A stretch of 64,000 nt of DNA. It comes from Acidobacteriota bacterium. Lineage in GTDB: Bacteria > Acidobacteriota > Vicinamibacteria > Vicinamibacterales > CAVVIG01. The position numbers and the translations under genes are program-made. The stretch covers positions 1-64,000 of the forward strand of contig QHWB01000062.1 of NCBI GenBank assembly GCA_003222395.1. The letters run 5' to 3'. A model generated the notes under the pieces. It was not told where the DNA came from. It ran no database searches and saw only the letters and a list, made by a program, of their open reading frames with translations. Shown here one piece after another: positions 18,367 to 27,910 of this stretch. Numbering within the stretch: position 1 is the first letter of the stretch; every line of letters starts with the position of its first letter.

Positions 18367-18753
18367 CCACGACCTCCCTCCGTTCGTCGCGCTGGTGCGA
18401 TCGTAATCGGTCGGTGGTCGTCGGCGCTGGCTGGCTGGCCAGCAAGCGTCAGCTTGCTGGCGATAAGTGCTTCAGGCTACGAGCGCGACGCGGGGTCCAG
18501 GGGCGCCGAAGGCGCCGCGCGTCGCGCGCGAAGCCCTGGACGCCGTGGCGCGATCGTGGCACATCACCATCAACTTACCCACGGAGATCTCTGAAGGACC
18601 CTTTCTTTAGGCGATCGCGTACGACCACGATGAGCAACTCCAGCATGCGGTGATCGTGGCTGGCGTTCGCGGGAAATTCAACCCGGACGAGTGTTGGCGA
18701 GGGTCAGGATACCGAAACGCAAGTCCCTGTAGCAGCGTTGTCATGGTCGGCGC
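18367..18753. other. ISL3 left end and intergenic region
   Basis: Near 18570-18605 lies a stretch that, on the minus strand, reads GGTCCTTCAGAGATCTCCGT followed by GGGTAAGTTGATGG, consistent with the inverted-repeat end of an ISL3 element. Between it and the transposase start are GC-rich stems. Beyond 18605 the DNA leads to the 3' end of the PQQ gene without another gene. Confidence 0.5.
18438..18461. repeat. perfect 10-bp stem-loop
   Basis: GCCAGCAAGC, a GTCA loop, then GCTTGCTGGC form a perfect hairpin. It lies inside the leader of the truncated ISL3 transposase gene. No U-tract follows, so it is not a simple intrinsic terminator. Confidence 0.6.
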
Positions 18754-20943
18754 CTATTGCTCGTTCTTGTATGCGCGCGGTCCTTCCTTGTATGTCTTCC
18801 ACTGCACATCGATCAGGTATGCATGAAGAGCGTCCGCTTCTTCCTGTGTCATCCCGGTCTTGACCCACGGCCAGCCTGGCGCGGTGCCGTATTTCGGCAT
18901 ACCGCGTTTTTGATTACTGCCGCCCAGGACGATCGCGTCGAAGCGCCGATGAACACTGAGCGGCATGTAGCGGAGATCGGGCACTTCGCCATCGAGCGCC
19001 CACGCGCCGCTGCCATCCGCCTCAGGAGAGTGGCACTTCTGACAGAAGAACTTGTTGTATACGCGCTGACCCTGCTGAATCTTTTCTGCGCTCGCCGTCT
19101 GTTGCGGCGGCTCCGGGACCGGCGGGATGTACGCTTGAATTCGCGGCATCGGTGCTTTGCTCCCCAGCTTGAAGGCCAGGAGTTCGGCCGGGCCGCGTTT
19201 GGTTTCGAGCGTGGCCATGTCGCTGACGCGCCCGAACAGCCGGAAGCCGCCGCCAAGCCCGATCGGCATCAGCACGTACTGTTCGCCGTTGACAGCATAA
19301 GTGACCGGCACCGACTGGATCGCGGACCCGGTTTTCACGGACCAGATCTTCTTGCCCGTGTCGGCGGCGTAAGCCGAGAAGTCTCCGCTGGCGTCGCCGT
19401 GGAATACGAGATTGCCGGCCGTGCCCAGCACTCCTCCGTTGACCGACAGCGGCAGCGTGATGACCCAGCGTGGTGCCTGCTTGATCGGATCGTACGCGAC
19501 GAGCTTGCCATGCGCTAACGTCCCGCTGCCCGGCCGGACCGTTTCGTACGCGGGAATGTAGACCAAGCCCGCACGCGTGTCGTAGCTCATAGGGAACCAT
19601 GCATGGCCCATCGTCGTGAGCGGGCCGTTGGCGTTGTTCCGCACCGCCTCGCCGCGGGCGAGCGTCGCATTCTCGTCGGGAGCCGCACCGGAATACGTCC
19701 TCACGGGCGCAGAGGACGCCGACGCTGGCACGGCGCTCAAATCCATCTGCGGCAGCGCGGGGACCGCCGTGCCATCGATACCGCGCGGAGGGAGAACCGC
19801 CTTGCCGGTGCGCGCGTCGAGCGTGTAAAACACGCCGTTTCTCGGGATGGTCATGACGACCCGCTGTTCCTTGACGTCCACCGCCAGATTCGCCACAAGG
19901 ATGTGGAACTCCTCCGCGCCGTTCGGAGGCGTGTTCGTCTGGTAGTGCCACACATACTCGCCCGTCGAGGCGTTCACCGCTACGACCGAGTTGGCGAACA
20001 ACCGGCTCCCACCCGACTTGATCCCGGTAAAGTCGCCAACATCCTCGCCGGTGGTCGACGTGCCGAAGAGCAATAGGTTCGTGACCGCATCGTAGGTGAT
20101 CGCCGTCCAGACGTTGGCGCCACCGAGCTTCCAGGATTCGCCCACCCAGGTTTTCGCAGCGGCCTCGATTGTTTTCGATTCGTATGGCTTCGACGGATCG
20201 CCGGGTGTGGTCCAGAATGTCCAGGCTTTCTTGCCGGTCTCGGCGTCGAGTGCTACAACGCCGCCGCGCACGTCGTACTCCATACCCGCCCAACCGGTGA
20301 ACACCTTGCCGTCCCCCACGCGCGGCGCTTCGGTGATCCCGGTCTGATCGGGGTCGCACACAGTGGTCTCCCACGCCTGCTTGCCGGAAACCGCATCGAT
20401 CGCCACCATGCGGCAGTCGCCGGTGCCGACATAGACCTTGCCGTTCCACACCGCGACGCCGCGATTCTTCCGCCCCTCATAGGAGTTGCGCCACGGCCCG
20501 TCGATGCGGATGTGCGGATCGAATTGCCAGCGGACCTTGGCGGTCACGGCATCGATGGCGTATACCCGGTCGAAGGGAGCGCCCAGATAGATCACGCCAT
20601 CGACGACAATCGGCTCCGCGGAGAGACCCATCCGACTGTCGATCGGGAGTGACCAGGCCAACCCCAGTCCGCTTACGTTCTGGTCAGTAATGTTCTTGAG
20701 TGAACTGAAGTGCTGTGACTCGAAGTTACCGCCGTTCACGAGCCAGTTATCACCGCGGCCCGCTTCCGCCAGCACGCGCGCTTGAGTCACATTGCCCGCT
20801 GCGCCAGTGGCTCTCACGCCACGTCCCGCAGGAGTAGTCTTCCCGCCGCCTTGTGGTCCAGCCGTTTTGGTGGGCGTCTGTGCGCCGATTGCTGCGTACG
20901 CCAGCACACACGCCGCGAGCATCGCGATCGACCAGCCCTTCAT
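18754..20943 (-). CDS. PQQ-dependent quinohemoprotein dehydrogenase
   Basis: A 729-residue periplasmic protein with a signal peptide (AMLAACVLAYAAIGAQT). Eight-bladed PQQ propeller motifs include VIYLGAPFDRVYAIDAVTAK, VYVGTGDCRMVAIDAVSGKQ, GVVALDAETGKKAWTFWTTP and GVLGTAGNLVFHGDASGDFS. A C-terminal class I cytochrome c domain has CQKCH at 634-638 and a distal Met in KRGMPKYG. Type II alcohol dehydrogenases have this layout, oxidising an alcohol or aldehyde and passing electrons through haem. It is the last gene of the ankyrin/DUF1592/DUF1552 operon, so its electron acceptor may be the DUF1592 cytochrome; that is an inference. Confidence 0.92.
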   Translation of the reverse strand: MKGWSIAMLAACVLAYAAIGAQTPTKTAGPQGGGKTTPAGRGVRATGAAGNVTQARVLAEAGRGDNWLVNGGNFESQHFSSLKNITDQNVSGLGLAWSLPIDSRMGLSAEPIVVDGVIYLGAPFDRVYAIDAVTAKVRWQFDPHIRIDGPWRNSYEGRKNRGVAVWNGKVYVGTGDCRMVAIDAVSGKQAWETTVCDPDQTGITEAPRVGDGKVFTGWAGMEYDVRGGVVALDAETGKKAWTFWTTPGDPSKPYESKTIEAAAKTWVGESWKLGGANVWTAITYDAVTNLLLFGTSTTGEDVGDFTGIKSGGSRLFANSVVAVNASTGEYVWHYQTNTPPNGAEEFHILVANLAVDVKEQRVVMTIPRNGVFYTLDARTGKAVLPPRGIDGTAVPALPQMDLSAVPASASSAPVRTYSGAAPDENATLARGEAVRNNANGPLTTMGHAWFPMSYDTRAGLVYIPAYETVRPGSGTLAHGKLVAYDPIKQAPRWVITLPLSVNGGVLGTAGNLVFHGDASGDFSAYAADTGKKIWSVKTGSAIQSVPVTYAVNGEQYVLMPIGLGGGFRLFGRVSDMATLETKRGPAELLAFKLGSKAPMPRIQAYIPPVPEPPQQTASAEKIQQGQRVYNKFFCQKCHSPEADGSGAWALDGEVPDLRYMPLSVHRRFDAIVLGGSNQKRGMPKYGTAPGWPWVKTGMTQEEADALHAYLIDVQWKTYKEGPRAYKNEQ

Positions 20944-20981
20944 CGCAAGTTTCCTTCGCGCGATCTCACGTAATCGGCGTT

Positions 20982-22334
20982 TTAGACACCGACCTCGGAC
21001 AGCTCCTTGAACTGCCCTGTGCTGTCACCGATTTTCTCAGTCGGCACGCCGAGGAGATTCAGGAGCGTGAGCTGCAGGTTTGTCAGAGGTGTGTGCACCG
21101 GATAGACGAGATGACGGCCGCCTTTGAGCGTGCCGCCGCCGCCGACGAGCAGCGTGGGGAGAGGCCCGTGCGTATGGCGATCGCTGTTGCTGATGGCGGC
21201 ACCATACTGAATGATCATATGGTCCAGCAGCGAACCGTCGCCGTCTGGCGTGTTCTGCAGCTTCTCGAGATAATCCGTAAATAGTTTCAGGTGGTACCGC
21301 TGAATGGCGGTGCACTTTTCCATCTTCACCGGATCGTTCTGGTGATGCGTGACCGGGTGGTGCGGCTCGGGCACGCCAATCTGCGGATACGTCCGCGGAC
21401 TCTGCTCGCGGCCGTACATGAACGTGATGACGCGCGTCATGTCCGACTGATACGCGAGGAGCTGCAGGTCGTAGAGCAGCCGCGCGTGCTCGTCGAAGCT
21501 CTCCGGAATGCCCGCAGGCCGCTCGACATCAGGAACTTCCTTGGCGCTCTGTTCCTCGGCCTTCTGAATCCGCCGCTCCACGTCGCGAAGCGACGTCAAG
21601 TAGTCATTGACCCTCGTGTTGTCCGCCGCGCCGAGCCGCCGCTGCAGTTGTTTCACCCGATCGGTCACTGAATCGAGGATGCTGCGATCCTGGCGCAGCC
21701 GCGCCGCGCGCACCTTCGGATCCGTGCTGTCGCTTGCGCCGAACAGCCGTTCGAACACCACACGCGGATTGTTCTCGGTCATCAGCGGCAGCGTCGGCGT
21801 GAGCCACGAGATCGTGCTGCTGTACGCGCAGCTGTAGCCGACGTCGCAGGATCCGACGAGGCTGTTGTCGTCCATTTGCAGCTGGAGCGACGAGAGCTGT
21901 GTCTCGCCCTCGAACGCCCTGGCCGCAATCTGGTCCATCGAAATGCCGGCCTCGACAACCGTGTCCGACTTCTTGACGTGCACGCCGCTCAAGTACCCAC
22001 CGCAGGCACGGGAGTGATCGCCGCCGCCGTCTCCGAGCGCCTCCGCCAGGTCCATGTAGAGGTTCGTCACGACGATCAGCTTGTCCTTGAACGGCTGCAG
22101 TCCTGCGAGCGTGGGGGACAGCTCGAAATCGGCGCCGACGCCCTTCGGCAGCCACTTGTCGTAGATGACGCCGTTTGGATGGTAGACAACGCCCAGGCGA
22201 CGGACAGGCTTCGCCGGCGTATTGGCCGCGGCCGTCAACGGCGGAATCATGGCGTCGAGCAGCGGCAACGCGACGGTCGCGCCCATGCCGCGAAGAATCG
22301 TGCGACGCGAGATCGCCTTCTTGGTCACGATCAT
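20982..22334 (-). CDS. DUF1552 Tat-exported protein
   Basis: A 450-residue protein starting at an ATG that overlaps the previous stop by four bases (ATGA), behind GAGGAGGG. A twin-arginine signal (SRRTILRGMGATVALPLLDA) marks Tat export. The DUF1552 body includes LGVVYHPNGVIYDKWLP, CGGYLSGVHV, a conserved LLYDLQLLAYQSDMTRVITF segment and DHMIIQYGAAISNSDRHTHG. DUF1552 belongs to the alkaline-phosphatase/sulfatase-like superfamily by general architecture, but no reaction is known. It is almost always found next to DUF1592-type cytochromes in Planctomycetes, Verrucomicrobia and Acidobacteria, suggesting a joint function. Confidence 0.92.
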   Translation of the reverse strand: MIVTKKAISRRTILRGMGATVALPLLDAMIPPLTAAANTPAKPVRRLGVVYHPNGVIYDKWLPKGVGADFELSPTLAGLQPFKDKLIVVTNLYMDLAEALGDGGGDHSRACGGYLSGVHVKKSDTVVEAGISMDQIAARAFEGETQLSSLQLQMDDNSLVGSCDVGYSCAYSSTISWLTPTLPLMTENNPRVVFERLFGASDSTDPKVRAARLRQDRSILDSVTDRVKQLQRRLGAADNTRVNDYLTSLRDVERRIQKAEEQSAKEVPDVERPAGIPESFDEHARLLYDLQLLAYQSDMTRVITFMYGREQSPRTYPQIGVPEPHHPVTHHQNDPVKMEKCTAIQRYHLKLFTDYLEKLQNTPDGDGSLLDHMIIQYGAAISNSDRHTHGPLPTLLVGGGGTLKGGRHLVYPVHTPLTNLQLTLLNLLGVPTEKIGDSTGQFKELSEVGV

Positions 22335-24991
22335 GAGCCCGCCCTCCTCATCCGAAACGGAGCGCTCTTCACCAGCGCCAGAATCGTCGACGACCACTTG
22401 TCGTCGTCAGCCGCAGCCGCTCGCGCGATTCCGCGTATCGCGGGCGCATCGTCGTATTCGAGCCCGCGGCCGATCGCGTAGGTCAGCAGCTTGCCGGTCA
22501 CCGTTCTGACGAACTGTTCTTTCTGTGTCACGAGGGCCCGGCGCAGCGCCGCAGGGCCGTCCACCCTGGTGCCGTCCAGCAGCACACCGGATGCATTGAT
22601 CGGCGTGCCGGCGTCCGTCGTGCGCCACTGTCCGATCGCGTCGAAACTTTCCAGGCTCAGGCCGAGCGGATCCATCCGCGCATGACAGCTCGCGCACGCC
22701 GGATTCTTCCTGTGCACCTCCAGCATGTCGCGCACGGATCGCGGCTTACCGTCCTTGCTGCTCTCTTCGAGCGCCGGAACATTGGCCGGCGGTGCGGGCG
22801 GCGGCGCGGCAAGGATGTTCTCGAGCAGGTATTTCCCGCGGATCGTCGGCGCCGTTCGAGTCGAATACGACGTCACCGAGAGAACGGCAGCCTTGCCGAG
22901 CAGGCCAAAACGATTCTCGTCGGTGAGCGTAACCGGCCGGAAGTGGCTGCCGTATACGCCAGAGACACCGTAGTGCCGCGCGAGCTGCTCGTTGAGAAAC
23001 GTCTGGTTGGAGGTCAGCAAGTCGACGATGCTGCGGTCTTCTTTCAGTTGAGCGTCGAGAAACAGCTCTATCTCTTTGGCGAACGCCACTCGCAGGTTGT
23101 CGTCGAACCAGGGAAACTTCTGGTTGAGATCCGGCTTGATCAGCCAGATATTTCGTGTCTGCAGCCACTCTTCGAAGAAGTTCTGCACCAGCGAAGTACG
23201 TGCGCGTTTGTCGCTCAACATCCGCCGTACTTCCCGCTCGAGCACCGACGGCTCGTGCAGCTTCCCGCGGACGGCCGTGTCGAGCAGCTCGTCATCGGGG
23301 ATGCTGCTCCAGAGGAAAAACGACAAGCGCGAGGCCAGTTCGACGTCCGACAGGTTGTACGCCGTTCCCGGCGCGACGCCGGCCGGATCGGCCTCGATCC
23401 GGAGCAGAAAATCGGGGCTGACGAGCACGCGCTCGACGCCCGCGCGAATACCCGCGTCGAAATCTCCGCCGGCGCGAGCGGCCTGATAGAAGCCCACGAG
23501 CGTCTGGATGTCATCATTCGTCGGCGTGCGCCGGTACGCACGGCGCGCCAGCGTCGACAGAATCTTCGTCGCGCAGGCGGTCTCTTCACGACTGCTGGCG
23601 GGGTGGCAGACGTAAATCCGCTCTCGGCCAGGCGAGGTCTGTGACACGCGGGCGCCGTACGGCCCGCCAATGAGCAGCGACGAGATCATCGCGGGGTTAT
23701 TGGGTTTGGTCGTGTGCTCGCGGCTCCATATCGGAGTTCCATTCAGCGCGAGTCCTTCGGTCTCGAGGTTATCGGTCTTCACGAGCGTGGCGATCACCTG
23801 ACGCATGCCGGCCTTGACGGGCGCACGAACTTCCAGCCCGCTATCGGCCGTCATCAGCGGGTTCCTCGACGCGGCGTAGTCTGGATTCTCGATCGAGTTC
23901 GTGTTCGCGCCAGTGAACTCCGGCGTACCACCGATCGTCAGTTGGCCGACGCGCGCGCCGTCGACGCGAATTTCGATGTCGTTGCGTGCCGACAGCCCAC
24001 GAATGAGTCCCGTATCGGTGCGGTCCATCCGAACCTTGAAGACGTAGTCGCCGTCCACCGGGAAATAATGGCGCGCCACGATCCCGCCGCGCGACCCGAG
24101 CGGAAACTCCTCGCCGATCCGCTCGTTCTGCGAAAACCATGTGGACTCGTTCGAGTTGTCTTTGAGCGCCGTGTAACGCTCGAAACCGGGAGGAATCGTC
24201 GGATCGCCGACGGCCAGCCGCGTGATCTTCGCGGCCGCGCTGAGATACCGATCCAGGAGCGCAGGCTGGATCGACAGCGCGTCGGCGTTGGTGTCGAACC
24301 CGTGGGCCTGCTCGTCGGGCGGCAGCATCATCCTCGGCTCGACCTCCACTCCCAGCAGATCGCGAACCGCGTTGGCATATTCAGCGCGGTTGAGCCGATG
24401 GAGCGCTGCCGGCCTGCCAGGATTCACGTGCGCTGCGGCCGCCCGGTCGAGCTCCGTCTCGAGCCACATGGCCACCTTGTCATATGTCTCGTTGTCGGGA
24501 CGCCGAGCGCCCGGAGGCGGCATGGCGCGGCTCCGGAGCTTCACGACGACCTTCTCCCACTCGTTGGCTGAATTGGACACCCGATCGGCATCCACTTTGT
24601 CGAGCATGAGATTGGCGGTCTTGACCCGTTCGTTGTGACAGCTCACGCAGTACGTGTTGACAAGCTGGCGCGCCGGCGTGGTCGCGGGCGCCGTTGTCGT
24701 CGCGGTTTGAGCTAACAGCCCGTGGTGCAAGTCCCGGCGTCGCACCGAGGGCGGCGAGGCGCCCCGCTGGTAAGGCGCGACGACCGAGAATACCGGGAGT
24801 ATTTGCAGGGAGTCGCAACGCAGCCAGCGGGGATGCATCGCCGGCCGAATGCAGCCGGGACTTGCACCACGGGCTGTTAAGGCCGCTGATGTTCCCGCCT
24901 GATGTGCGGACAACACTACTGAGATCGTCGCGGCGAGCGCGGTCGCTCCGCAGGCGATCGTCACGGTTACGTGCTTCTGGCGAATGCGCAC
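22331..24991 (-). CDS. DUF1592-type (DUF1587/1592/1588/1585) secreted cytochrome
   Basis: An 886-residue exported protein beginning at a GTG with GGAG upstream inside the end of the ankyrin gene. After the signal segment and an unusual 55-residue insert, a CVSCH haem-type motif appears at 115-119 (PSD1-like cytochrome) and RAMPPPGARRPD follows. Then come DUF1587 (LNRAEYANAVRDLLGVE), a carbohydrate-binding-like middle region, DUF1592 (LASRLSFFLWSSIPDDELLD), DUF1588 with CASCH at 766-770, and DUF1585 at the C-terminus (VRTVTGKLLTYAIGRGLEYD). The family is exported and of unknown reaction; the paired CXXCH motifs suggest electron transfer. The insert (residues ~38-93) is encoded by a palindromic DNA element. 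Confidence 0.92.
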   Translation of the reverse strand: MRIRQKHVTVTIACGATALAATISVVLSAHQAGTSAALTARGASPGCIRPAMHPRWLRCDSLQILPVFSVVAPYQRGASPPSVRRRDLHHGLLAQTATTTAPATTPARQLVNTYCVSCHNERVKTANLMLDKVDADRVSNSANEWEKVVVKLRSRAMPPPGARRPDNETYDKVAMWLETELDRAAAAHVNPGRPAALHRLNRAEYANAVRDLLGVEVEPRMMLPPDEQAHGFDTNADALSIQPALLDRYLSAAAKITRLAVGDPTIPPGFERYTALKDNSNESTWFSQNERIGEEFPLGSRGGIVARHYFPVDGDYVFKVRMDRTDTGLIRGLSARNDIEIRVDGARVGQLTIGGTPEFTGANTNSIENPDYAASRNPLMTADSGLEVRAPVKAGMRQVIATLVKTDNLETEGLALNGTPIWSREHTTKPNNPAMISSLLIGGPYGARVSQTSPGRERIYVCHPASSREETACATKILSTLARRAYRRTPTNDDIQTLVGFYQAARAGGDFDAGIRAGVERVLVSPDFLLRIEADPAGVAPGTAYNLSDVELASRLSFFLWSSIPDDELLDTAVRGKLHEPSVLEREVRRMLSDKRARTSLVQNFFEEWLQTRNIWLIKPDLNQKFPWFDDNLRVAFAKEIELFLDAQLKEDRSIVDLLTSNQTFLNEQLARHYGVSGVYGSHFRPVTLTDENRFGLLGKAAVLSVTSYSTRTAPTIRGKYLLENILAAPPPAPPANVPALEESSKDGKPRSVRDMLEVHRKNPACASCHARMDPLGLSLESFDAIGQWRTTDAGTPINASGVLLDGTRVDGPAALRRALVTQKEQFVRTVTGKLLTYAIGRGLEYDDAPAIRGIARAAAADDDKWSSTILALVKSAPFRMRRAGS
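24713..24879. repeat. 167-bp palindromic element inside the DUF1592 coding sequence
   Basis: Perfect 26-bp terminal inverted repeats (arms at 24713-24738 and 24854-24879, outermost bases TAACAGCCCGTGG and CCACGGGCTGTTA). Inside them is a second perfect pair, CCCCGCTGG and CCAGCGGGG, around 24764-24835, plus complementary GGCGGCGAGG / GCATCGCCGGCC tracts. The whole element could fold as a long hairpin. It has no transposase, so it resembles a MITE or a Rickettsia-type palindromic element. It is read through in the host gene's frame. Confidence 0.85.
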
Positions 24992-24997
24992 CGGAAC

Positions 24998-26614
24998 CTA
25001 CTCCGGACGACACCGGTTCTGCGCTTGGCAGGGGTGACCGAGCTTCGGATCGGCCCCGTGCTTGAGCAGAATTTCAGCTCCTGCGTTGTTATACAGAACG
25101 CCGCCGAGACGGTCGCCGAAACCTGAGGCCGCAAGGTAGGGTGTGACGCCAGCCTTGTTGACAACGTTCACGTCGGCGCCCTTTTCGATCAGCAGCTCGA
25201 GCATCCTGTTCCAGCCGCGATAGCCAGGGCCGAAGAGCGCGTTCTCGTTGTACGTAGTCACGGCCCTCACGTCAACCCCCGCTTCCAGGAGAAACTTGAC
25301 GGCCGCGATCGCCCGATCCTCATCGTCGACGATCTCGCCGATTCCGCGGTTGAGCCCGGTCGCGGCGAGCAGCGCATTCGAGTTGGTCTTCGTCACGAGA
25401 TGAGGATCCGCGCCGGCGGCGAGGAGGATGCGCATCATCTCGACGTCGGCGGCGTTGGCAGCGACGACAAACGCCGTGGCGCCAACGGCGTCGTTATATC
25501 CGCCGGTTCCAGTCCCGCCGTACCCGGGCGGCCGGGCTGTCATCTGGAGATTCGGGTTTGCGCCGTGCGCCAGGAGCGCCTTGACGAGCCGCAGCTTGGC
25601 GTCGCGATCGGGAATTCCGCCGACCGGATCGACGAACCCATACACAGGATTTGACAGGCCGTTTTCCCAGGTGCCCGCCGCCCAGAAGAGCGGAGTGAAG
25701 CCGGCATCCATGACATTCGGATCGGCGCCGTGGTCCAGCAGGAACAGCGCGAGCGGCACATGCCCCCGCACCGTGGCGACGAGCAGCGGGGTGCTGCCCG
25801 GAAACGTCGAGTCTGCGCGGGCACCGGCACCACCGCCGGCTGCGCCTCGGGCGGTGCCCGCACGGCCGGGCGCAGCTGCTCTTCCTCCAGCTCCTGCTTC
25901 CGCCGCGCCGCGTCCCCGGCCGCTTTCAGCGTCTCGCTGGTATCTGATGTTCACGTCGACGCCTGCGTCCAGCAGCATCCTGGCGGACTCGAGATCACCA
26001 ACCCGCGCGGCAAAGTGCAGCGGCGTGAATCCAGTCTTCGTGTGCGCCTTCAGATCCGCTTTCACCTCGATCAGCGTCCGAAGCACCTGCGTATGCCGCT
26101 CGGCAGCCGCCCACATCGCAGCGGTTTGATTCTGTGTTGGCTCTTTCGCGTTCACGTCGGCGCCATGAACGAACAGCATCCGCACGGCGCTGACGTTGCC
26201 GGTGCGCGCGCACGTCATGATCGGTGTCTCACCGGTCGCAATCGGCGTGTTCGGATTGGCGCCGGCCTTCAGCAGCAGGTCAACCAACGCGCTGCTTGCA
26301 TTCGTGCACGCTTGAGAGAGCGGCGTCATGCGAAAGTCATTGGCGACGTTCGCATCCGCGCCGGCCCGGATCAGCAGTTCAGCTGTCCGAACATCGTTCC
26401 AATGCGCGGCCCACAACAGCGCTGTCGAACCGTCCTCGGACCGGACGTTCACATCCGCCCGCTGACCCAGGAGCGCGCGCACCTGCTGCGAGTCTTGATT
26501 TTTCGCGGCGTCGACGAGCCGGAGATCCTCGTTCTCGGCGGCTGCGCCGACCACCATGAGCAGCGTCAACAAGAACGCGCACAGGACGCCTGGTCGATCG
26601 CGGCGGTCTGGCAT
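24998..26614 (-). CDS. exported ankyrin-repeat protein
   Basis: A 538-residue protein with a signal peptide (VLCAFLLTLLMVVGAAAENE). About nine to ten ankyrin repeats follow, seen from recurring TPLxxA ... LLxxGADxN units, e.g. GSTALLWAAHWNDVRTAELL, TGFTPLHFAARVGDLESARM and GATAFVVAANAADVEMMRIL. A Gly/Ala/Arg-rich low-complexity insert at about 227-270 interrupts the array. It is the first gene of a four-gene operon; its stop is six bases from the GTG of the DUF1592 gene. Ankyrin arrays bind proteins, so a scaffold or inhibitor role for the exported redox proteins is plausible but unproven. Confidence 0.9.
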   Translation of the reverse strand: MPDRRDRPGVLCAFLLTLLMVVGAAAENEDLRLVDAAKNQDSQQVRALLGQRADVNVRSEDGSTALLWAAHWNDVRTAELLIRAGADANVANDFRMTPLSQACTNASSALVDLLLKAGANPNTPIATGETPIMTCARTGNVSAVRMLFVHGADVNAKEPTQNQTAAMWAAAERHTQVLRTLIEVKADLKAHTKTGFTPLHFAARVGDLESARMLLDAGVDVNIRYQRDAESGRGRGAAEAGAGGRAAAPGRAGTARGAAGGGAGARADSTFPGSTPLLVATVRGHVPLALFLLDHGADPNVMDAGFTPLFWAAGTWENGLSNPVYGFVDPVGGIPDRDAKLRLVKALLAHGANPNLQMTARPPGYGGTGTGGYNDAVGATAFVVAANAADVEMMRILLAAGADPHLVTKTNSNALLAATGLNRGIGEIVDDEDRAIAAVKFLLEAGVDVRAVTTYNENALFGPGYRGWNRMLELLIEKGADVNVVNKAGVTPYLAASGFGDRLGGVLYNNAGAEILLKHGADPKLGHPCQAQNRCRPE

Positions 26615-26809
26615 CTCGACAGATCAGTCTACAGGAAACCATTGGTCCAGGCTGAGAATTCCGAGAGGGCGATGTCAGCCGGCGAGCTATGTTCACGGAC
26701 ATTCTGGAATTTTGATCAGATGAAAGGGCCGTCTTTATTCGACCGCCGCAGATAATGCCGTGGTTCCAATCACCGCATTTGCTCCGGGCCTCGAGAGGAG
26801 GACAGCCCT
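26615..26809. promoter_or_regulatory. probable promoter region of the ankyrin/DUF1592/DUF1552/PQQ operon
   Basis: This 195-bp gap lies upstream of the first gene of the minus-strand operon and borders an IS110 remnant on its far side. No clear -35/-10 pair or operator was recognised by eye. The call rests only on gene layout. Confidence 0.35.
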
Positions 26810-26918
26810 ATGGAGCGAGAGTATATCGGCGTCGACCTACATAAGGAGTTCCTGCAAGCGTGCGCCGTCACGAGCAGTGGCACGCGCGTGTGGGAGGGGC
26901 GTTTCCAGCCGATGTCGG
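26810..26918 (+). pseudogene. IS110 transposase N-terminal fragment
   Basis: Begins at an ATG with YIGVDLHKEFLQACAVTSSG, the first catalytic Asp region of an IS110-type DEDD recombinase, then TRVWEGRF. After roughly 36 codons it runs into the C-terminal end of an oppositely oriented IS481-like transposase. It is clearly distinct from the intact IS110 copy near the start of the window (AGIDVHKKM). Confidence 0.75.
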
Positions 26919-27866
26919 TTGTAATGATCAATGAACACCGAGAGGGCACCCAAGGTGACGCCTGTTGGCGATCAGCAGCCAATCGAGGCACTCGGAGCGA
27001 ACCGTCCGCACGAATCGTTCCGCGATGCCGTTCGCCAGCGGCGCTTGAATCGGCGTGCGCACAATACGAATGCCTGCGCCCTGAAACACCTCATCGAAAC
27101 TTCGTGTGAATTTGCGATCGTGATCCCGAATCAGCAGGCGAATCGGCTTCGGGCGTTCGGCGAGCGTCCGCGTGACCTGACGTGCCTGCTGCGTGACCCA
27201 CGCGCTGTCGGGATGGGCGCTGCAGCCGGCGAAGTGCACGCGCCGCGTGGCCACTTCGAAAGAACAAGACGTACAACCGTCGCAGCCAGACCGTGTCGAC
27301 GGTGAAGAAATCGACGGCGATGAGGCTCTTCGCTTGCAACTGCAGGAATTGACGCCACGATGGCCCCGATCGGCCACCAGCCGGACCCACTTGTTCCTCG
27401 CGGAGCACGTTCCGGACGGTGATCGCCGATACGACGACACCGATTCCTTTCAGTTCTCCGACGATGCGCTGATAACCGCATCGCGGATTCTCGCGCGCGA
27501 TCCGCAGGATCAGCTGCCGAATCTCGCGGCGGGTCGGCTTTCGGCCTACACGGCGACGATAGGTCCAACGCGCCTGGCGACCGACCGACGATGCCACTCG
27601 AGCAGCGTGGCCGGTTTGACGAGGAACAGCGTCCAGAACGAGCGTGGCAACACCCGACTGGTGGCGGCCAGGAAGACGCGATTGTCTGTCGTGAGTCGCG
27701 GCCGCGCGGTCTGGCGGCGCAAGACCGCCACTTCGTGGCGAAGCACGACGATCTCCAGCGCGTTGACATCGCGGGAGCGACACCGAAGAACAATCAACTG
27801 GAGCACGTGTTGAAGCGCAACGTAGCAGATTGACAGGAACACGACGCCTCCGGAATCAACAAGCAC
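26916..27866 (-). pseudogene. IS481-like transposase with several frameshifts
   Basis: Successive frames supply EIVVLRHEVAVLRRQTARPR, then ENPRCGYQRIVGELKGIGVV and SLIAVDFFTVDTVWLRRLYV, then CSAHPDSAWVTQQARQVTRT with LLIRDHDRKFTRSFD and NGIAERFVRTVRSECLDWLL, and finally VFIDHYNRHR. At least three frame changes are needed, and the C-terminus is cut at the IS110 fragment. It closely resembles the copy at 16.3-17.4 kb; here the Trp that is a stop in that copy is intact. Confidence 0.85.
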
Positions 27867-27910
27867 CGGCTATTTTACGCACGCTGAATTTGTGCACCCC
27901 ACACGCCGCG

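Noticed and set aside
22682-24571. Plus-strand frames across the DUF1592 gene
   Set aside because: Antisense shadows of a strong minus-strand gene in high-GC DNA.
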